Source of the DNA: Planctomycetaceae bacterium
Lineage (GTDB): Bacteria > Planctomycetota > Planctomycetia > Pirellulales > Pirellulaceae
DNA length: 48,019 nucleotides
NCBI GenBank assembly: GCA_027487485.1
Contig: JAIYDN010000035.1
Coordinates: forward strand, 1-48,019
Reading direction: 5' to 3'
Positions 43,821 to 48,019 of this stretch are shown one piece after another (within the stretch, counting starts at the first letter, position 1; each line of letters opens with the position of its first letter). A model generated the notes under the pieces. It searched no databases. It was not told the DNA's origin and was given only the letters and a program-made list of their open reading frames with translations. A program made the translations under genes and the position numbers.

Positions 43821-44427
43821 CGGTCGTTCTTTTATATCTCTGATCTCGAACAATATTCGACGGGTGCTTGCGAAAGACGTGGGATGCAGCAAAGTCCATG
43901 ACCTAACGGATTCGGTTTGTCACACATGTTGACAAACCAAAATTCGCAAATCGTGCTCGCAAACCTCTCTGCTATCTGAATCGCTTCGAACGTCAAAACC
44001 GCTCCGCCGTTGACGCCCCAGGAACGGTCTCCGCCGTCGATTGCCCGGCTCCAATGGAATGGAACTGAGCAACCAACATTTGCAGTCCATTGGGGAATCG
44101 AACTAGCAATCCACCAAACGACCAAAACCATGGTTCCTTAGCCCCAATAGTATGAGGAACCATGGTTAATTTTGCTAGCAGTTATCCAGCGTTTTATTGC
44201 TCGCGATGCGTGCCGGTTGCGTGCCGGTTGCGTCAGCCATTTCCGAAAAAACCGCTGAGGCGACATCTCTCAAGAAACCGAACGTGAAATCCAGAAATTT
44301 TATCAAATTAGAATTCTCGGATAAGTTCGTTGATGATCGCTGTGAAGTTTCATACATTGCAACTTCCATTGCTGGTAGGTTCGGCTTCTCTTTGCTATTT
44401 TCATAATGTCGCGAAGAGAACCGATAG
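43821..44427. other. Intergenic region between divergent genes
   Basis: Divergent spacer between the giant gene (minus) and the kinase gene (plus). It holds an inverted repeat at 44126-44167 and a short direct repeat (GTGCCGGTTGC twice, 44209-44231). Small open frames on both strands (for example 43832-44131 minus and 44197-44406 plus) have no recognisable features and I do not call them genes. No convincing sigma-70-type promoter was found, although the giant gene's promoter must lie upstream of 43820 here. Confidence 0.6.
44126..44167. promoter_or_regulatory. Perfect 13-bp inverted repeat upstream of giant gene
   Basis: Arms AACCATGGTTCCT (44126-44138) and its exact reverse complement (44155-44167) flank a 16-nt spacer. 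The first ten bases of each arm are themselves a perfect palindrome, AACCATGGTT, so the site is a pair of palindromes 19 nt apart. It lies about 306 bp upstream of the giant gene's start and 550 bp upstream of the kinase start. It could be a regulator-binding site or a hairpin; no T-tract follows, so an intrinsic terminator is unlikely. Confidence 0.6.
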
Positions 44428-44489
44428 GTAGTGGATCTGGCTACAGATCCTCGGATGATAGTAGTGGATCTGGCTACGGATCCTCGGAT
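44428..44489 (-). repeat. Module A hairpin repeat, two tandem copies
   Basis: Two copies 33 bp apart of GTAGTGGATCTGGCTACAGA, each followed by TCCTCGGAT. The core GGATCTG-GCTA-CAGATCC (44433-44450) is a 7-bp stem with a 4-nt loop; the second copy (44466-44483) has one changed base in the stem. It is the reverse complement of the copies downstream of the kinase gene at 47792-47809 and 47908-47925. It seems to belong to an intergenic repeat family. Confidence 0.75.
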
Positions 44490-44516
44490 ATGCATTTAGG
44501 GCTATTTTCGAAGGGA

Positions 44517-44702
44517 CTCGTTGCCTCGTCCACTACGAAAACCAAGAAAGGATCTGTGGCCAGATCCACTACCAGAACCGATGGGCCTCGTTGCCTCGTC
44601 CACTACGAACAGCCGGGACTCGTTGCCTCGTCCACTACGGACAGTCGGGACTCGTTGCCTCGTCCACTACGAACAGCCGGGACTCGTTACCTCGTCCACT
44701 AC
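44517..44702 (+). repeat. Module B repeat array upstream of kinase (five copies)
   Basis: Five copies of CTCGTTGCCTCGTCCACTAC at 44517, 44587, 44619, 44651 and 44683; the fifth has A for G at one position. The last four have a 32-bp period with GAACAGCC-like linkers. The array ends 18 bp before the kinase start codon. The same module, reverse-complemented, appears five times downstream of the gene. Confidence 0.88.
44550..44567 (+). repeat. Module A hairpin repeat, single copy in plus orientation
   Basis: GGATCTG-TGGC-CAGATCC, a perfect 7-bp stem with a 4-nt loop, followed by ACTACC. The loop differs by one base from the downstream copies (TAGC). It lies between the first and second copies of module B. 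Confidence 0.75.
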
Positions 44703-44720
44703 AGTTCTATTACTTAAAAC

Positions 44721-47633
44721 ATGGATAATCAAATGCCCGAAGAAACCATGAATCATGACCCGCAGGACGAACGACATCAGCTCCAAAATGGGGCAGAGCC
44801 ATCTGTAAAGCAAGATGGGAAGCCAAGCCAATTGGATTCGGCCATGATCGATACCATTTTTCCGAGCAACTCGACGGACAATATTGGCGAAGCAGGAAAT
44901 GAGACCGGTGTCTTCGCAAGACCCGGCTCGGCCGACAATGCCGACGCTACCGGGATTTTTACTTCGACGGAACAACAGGCTGGTAAATCGGCTCCACCCG
45001 AAATGGCGACTGCCGCCGGGCAGAATCGCTCCGACAATACCGATGCCCAAGCGACGGGCGACTTCTCCGTAGACGTAGCGAATTCCGGGCCCAACGACCC
45101 TAGCAGCAAGTCCACTCAGATATTCTCCAAAGACCAACGCATTCCCAAGAAGATTGGCGAATATGTGATTGACCGTATTCTGGGGCGTGGGGGAATGGGG
45201 GTCGTTTACAAAGCTCGACAAGAAAAACTCGGACGCGATGTTGCCCTAAAAATGGTTCTTGCCGGGGTACACGCCTCGAGCGATGTGCTTGTCCGATTCA
45301 TTGCGGAAGCCAAAGCGGTGGCTCACTTGCAGCACCCCAACATTGTTCAGATTTTTGAAGTCGGTGAACAAGACGGATTGCCGTTCTTCTCGCTCGAATA
45401 CGTGAACGGTCCCAGTCTGGACAAACGTGCAGCAGGGAAACCTATTTCGGCAACCGAGGCAGCGACGCTCACACAAACACTTTGCTATGCTATGCAATAC
45501 GCGCATGACAACGGCGTGTTGCATCGAGACTTGAAACCAGCCAATATCCTGGTCACCCGATCGGGCGTTCCCAAAGTTACCGACTTTGGTTTGGCCAAAC
45601 GCCTAGAAGATGAGGATGACTCGTCTTCGACCAGAACCGGAACGATCATGGGCACCCCCAGCTACATGTCTCCCGAACAAGCTCGCGGTGCCATTCGAGA
45701 ACTCGGTCCCGCTACGGATCAGTATTCTCTGGGGGCCATGCTTTACGAATTTCTATCGGGACGGCCGCCGTTTATGGCTCCGAAACCCTTTGAAGTGATT
45801 ATGCAGGTTCTAAAAACGGAACCTATTCCGCTACGACAATTGCAACCCAAGCTCCCGGTCGACATCGAAACCATCTGCTTGAAGGCACTGCAAAAAGATC
45901 CATCCAAACGCTACGCTTCGTGTACCGAGATGGCGGAAGATCTCGGACGATTCCTACGAAATGAGCCGATTTTAGCTCGACCTGTTGGCTTGGCGGAGCA
46001 AGCATGGCGATGGTGCCGCCGTAATCCCTTGGTCGCGAGTCTGTCGGGGGCTGCTATATCAGCCGTAGTTGCGGTCGCCATCATTTCAACGTGGTCGGCT
46101 ATCACTCTCAACGAAAGAAACGTTGCACTGCAGAAATCTCAAGAGGAAACATCGCAACAAGCCTTGATTGCCAAAGCGAGTGAACAGAAAGCGATTGAAC
46201 AAGAAAAGATCGCTGTCAGCCGCGCGAAAGGTGTCGTCGACGTTGTTCAAAACTTCTTCAAAGAAGTCGAAGCAATTGACGTCTTCCAAATGCCTCGAAT
46301 GAAAGAAACTCGAGATCGAATGATGAAGGGATTGCTACCCGTTCTCGAACGCGAGGTGCTCTCTCAAATGCCAACCGATGACGATGCCATGAAAACGCGA
46401 GCTGCCTTGCAAATGTCAGTGGCGGATTCGATGGCAGGCCAAAACATGCTCGAGTCTGCTGAAAAAATCTATTTGGAACTAGAACTGTTCTTTCGCGATC
46501 GGGCAGAGAAAAAGAAAACAGACGCCGCCAAAGCCAACCATATTCTCTCGTTACGCTCGCTTGGAAACCTGAAGCGTGAACTGGCTCGCGATATGACTGC
46601 GTCTCTTGGATACTATCAACAGGTTTTGGCGATCGCCACGGATGTCAACGAAAACTCCAAAGGGGATGAGAACGGACTCGGCAAACATTCCGATCTGCAG
46701 CGAACCAAAAACTTGGGGGTGTGCCATCACGAACTCGCAGTTACGTTGTATCGAATAGGCAACCTATCTGAAGCGCATCAGCATTTTGAAGATGCGATGG
46801 CAGCTTATGAGAAATGCCGTGAATTGCTGGGAACGGACCCAGTTCTAGCCGCTAAGCCCGAGCCCGTGAAACGGCAAGCGGAACGTGAAATTGATAATCT
46901 ATTGGCAGCTTCCAGGTTCGCAAACAGTTTTGTGGACTACCGACTTGGCAATACAGAAGCTGCTGAGCAAATAATCCGCCAGCTTGCAGACAAAGCGAAA
47001 AAGGCTCATGAGTCCGACATCAATAATGGGCAGGTTTTACGAGACTACTGCGGCAAACTTGGGATCCTAGCCGAATTACTTGCACAGACAGGTAGAATCG
47101 AGGAAGCGAACACACTGTTTGCAGAAGCGACTAAATTGGGAGAAAAGCTTCTGACCTTCGCACCCGATAATGGGGAGTTCCAAAGAACTTTGGCGTTGGC
47201 TTGTTATCGGCAATGCCAATGGAAACGAGCTGCCAAAAACCCCGAGCCGGAATCTGAAGGGCAACGGGCTCTCTTGATTCGCCGAAACAGAGTCAAGAAC
47301 GACCCACTGAATGATCGATTCAAAATTGAGCTTATGCTTTCCGAAGCACAATGTGGCACATCCGCAGAAGCATTGCGTTTGGCGGACGAATTTGCCTCGA
47401 AGGCCATGGTCGATAACGAGCTTTTGATCGAAATCGCCAGGGCATACGCTCTTCTCGATGAACGTTCGCTGGAATCGGAAGACAAGTCGCTGTTGCTTAA
47501 GTCGACGGACGCTGTGCGACGGGCTATCAGCGCAGGCTACAAAGACATCGTATCGTTAACGAAAGAAGTCGACCTGCAAGGATTGCAACAGTTTCCACCG
47601 TTTGTAGAACTGGTTGGTTCGATCGCTCAATAA
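44721..47633 (+). CDS. Membrane-anchored Ser/Thr protein kinase with TPR-like C-terminal region
   Basis: 970 residues. Kinase domain about residues 145-415: glycine loop LGRGGMGVVYKA (154-165), ATP-binding Lys177 in ALKM, catalytic HRDLKPAN (268-275), DFG at 288-290, and GTPSYMSPE (311-319). The kinase is the Pkn2/PknB type and looks fully active. Residues about 436-460 form a single membrane span, preceded by the basic WRWCRRNP, so the kinase is predicted cytoplasmic and the C-terminus external. A coiled-coil-like stretch (about 464-505) is followed by TPR-like helices to the end. The N-terminal 140 residues are acidic and low in complexity, with four TGxF-like motifs. The ATG at 44721 is the first in frame; Met5 and Met10 are possible alternatives and no clear ribosome site was seen. 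Its substrate and signal are unknown, and no functional link to the divergent giant gene is shown. Confidence 0.95.
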   Translation: MDNQMPEETMNHDPQDERHQLQNGAEPSVKQDGKPSQLDSAMIDTIFPSNSTDNIGEAGNETGVFARPGSADNADATGIFTSTEQQAGKSAPPEMATAAGQNRSDNTDAQATGDFSVDVANSGPNDPSSKSTQIFSKDQRIPKKIGEYVIDRILGRGGMGVVYKARQEKLGRDVALKMVLAGVHASSDVLVRFIAEAKAVAHLQHPNIVQIFEVGEQDGLPFFSLEYVNGPSLDKRAAGKPISATEAATLTQTLCYAMQYAHDNGVLHRDLKPANILVTRSGVPKVTDFGLAKRLEDEDDSSSTRTGTIMGTPSYMSPEQARGAIRELGPATDQYSLGAMLYEFLSGRPPFMAPKPFEVIMQVLKTEPIPLRQLQPKLPVDIETICLKALQKDPSKRYASCTEMAEDLGRFLRNEPILARPVGLAEQAWRWCRRNPLVASLSGAAISAVVAVAIISTWSAITLNERNVALQKSQEETSQQALIAKASEQKAIEQEKIAVSRAKGVVDVVQNFFKEVEAIDVFQMPRMKETRDRMMKGLLPVLEREVLSQMPTDDDAMKTRAALQMSVADSMAGQNMLESAEKIYLELELFFRDRAEKKKTDAAKANHILSLRSLGNLKRELARDMTASLGYYQQVLAIATDVNENSKGDENGLGKHSDLQRTKNLGVCHHELAVTLYRIGNLSEAHQHFEDAMAAYEKCRELLGTDPVLAAKPEPVKRQAEREIDNLLAASRFANSFVDYRLGNTEAAEQIIRQLADKAKKAHESDINNGQVLRDYCGKLGILAELLAQTGRIEEANTLFAEATKLGEKLLTFAPDNGEFQRTLALACYRQCQWKRAAKNPEPESEGQRALLIRRNRVKNDPLNDRFKIELMLSEAQCGTSAEALRLADEFASKAMVDNELLIEIARAYALLDERSLESEDKSLLLKSTDAVRRAISAGYKDIVSLTKEVDLQGLQQFPPFVELVGSIAQ

Positions 47634-48019
47634 GCATTCCGCTCCCAATTTGCCCCGTCCCCGTAGTGGACGAGGCGACGAGACCCGGCTGTTCGTAGTG
47701 GACGAGGCAACGAGACCCGGCTGTTCGTAGTGGACGAGGCGACGAGGCCCGGCTGTTTTGGCTTCATTGAAAGGCGGGGATCTGAAATCAGGGATCTGTA
47801 GCCAGATCCACTACGGAGTACGCAGGCGAGGCCCGGCTGTTCGTAGTGGACGAGGCGACGAGGCCCGGCTGTTTTGGCTTGATTGAAAAGCGGGGATCTG
47901 AAATCAGGGATCTGTAGCCAGATCCACTACGTAGCACGCTGGCGAGGCCCGGCTGTTGGTAGTGGACGAGGCAACGAGGCCCGGCTGTTTTTGCTTGATT
48001 GAAAAGCGGGGATCTGAAA
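47634..48019 (-). repeat. Downstream intergenic repeat array (modules A and B, 116-bp period)
   Basis: After the kinase stop the sequence is almost entirely repeats. Module B, in the reverse orientation to the upstream array, starts at 47663, 47695, 47727, 47843 and 47959 (GTAGTGGACGAGGCAACGAG-like). The first three have a 32-bp period. From about 47727 a composite unit of 116 bp repeats: module B, then TTGGCTTGATTGAAAAGC, then GGGGATCTGAAATC and module A (hairpins at 47792-47809 and 47908-47925). Equivalent positions, for example 47791/47907 and 47891/48007, are exactly 116 bp apart. The array runs past the window edge. No gene or intrinsic terminator is seen within it. Confidence 0.88.

Noticed and set aside
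1-43820. Several separate genes for adhesin, protease and lectin instead of one
   Set aside because: The minus frame shows the same phase at all positions checked and no stop, with domains flowing into each other through linkers and no intergenic gap.
43828-43852. TTGTTC and TATAAA just upstream of the giant gene's ATG as a sigma-70 promoter
   Set aside because: The spacing between the boxes is about 11 bp, too short, and the TATAAA lies too close to the start codon for a normal leader.
44126-44167. Intrinsic terminator
   Set aside because: The hairpin has a long loop, its arms are AT/GC mixed, no T-tract follows on either strand, and no gene ends here.
43832-44495. Small minus-strand frames (99 and 106 residues) upstream of the giant gene, and a 69-residue plus-strand frame
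   Set aside because: No domain, signal peptide or ribosome site; one is partly made of repeat DNA. They could be real but cannot be supported.
44587-44702. Possible CRISPR array (32-bp period)
   Set aside because: The repeats are contiguous with constant 12-nt linkers and there are no unique spacers; the same module occurs outside the array and downstream of the kinase.
44406-44751. Plus-strand frames of 103 and 76 residues with repeated LVASSTT and RCLVHYE stretches
   Set aside because: They are translations of intergenic modules A and B, and one overlaps the kinase start. Repeated peptide text here is a product of DNA repeats.
44667-45221. Minus-strand open frame of 184 residues over the kinase N-terminus
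   Set aside because: It lies antisense to the kinase gene, whose frame is well supported, and has no recognisable domain.

Overview
The window looks like a planctomycete chromosome, most likely from the Pirellulaceae or near them. Two things point that way: a giant exported protein carrying the planctomycete LEPR-XLL-type motif (LEERVLLAS), and a membrane-anchored Ser/Thr kinase with a TPR-like tail, an architecture typical of that phylum. The genus cannot be named from sequence alone.

One gene fills 91% of the window. A single minus-strand reading frame starts at the ATG at 43818-43820 and is still open at base 3, so at least 14,606 codons are present and the 3' end lies outside. The phase is the same at about a dozen positions checked along its length, and reading it through gives coherent protein with recognisable domains throughout. 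In protein order: a basic N-terminus ending in LEERVLLAS (43536-43820); a lamin-tail-like domain (42915-43535); three blocks of exactly seven propeller-type repeats, two FG-GAP-like and one delta-60 (38916-42911); cadherin-like/tandem-95 domains (37090-38915); a long haemagglutinin-like solenoid built from five super-repeat cycles with a SPRY-like domain inside one of them (about 25300-35200); a second haemagglutinin-like stretch and an autotransporter-associated repeat (20060-25300); a very long parallel beta-helix interrupted by three LamG-like lectin domains (10450-19890); PKD-like domains (8540-10440); RTX-like and RTX-derived repeats (4010-8540); a metzincin (M10-like) protease domain (3225-3960); a PPC-like domain and an RTX stretch (2535-3190); more PKD-like domains (770-2500); and a repeat cut off by the window edge.

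Across a 900-bp intergenic region (43821-44720) a second gene diverges on the plus strand: a 970-residue Ser/Thr protein kinase with one membrane span (44721-47633). Arrays of the same modular intergenic repeats lie on both sides of it in opposite orientation, five copies of one module on each side. The upstream array ends only 18 bp before the kinase start codon.

The giant protein is best read as a secreted or surface-displayed, calcium-rich multidomain adhesin with a built-in protease and several carbohydrate- or protein-binding modules. This is inferred from domain content; nothing in the window shows its ligand, its secretion route or a functional link to the kinase.
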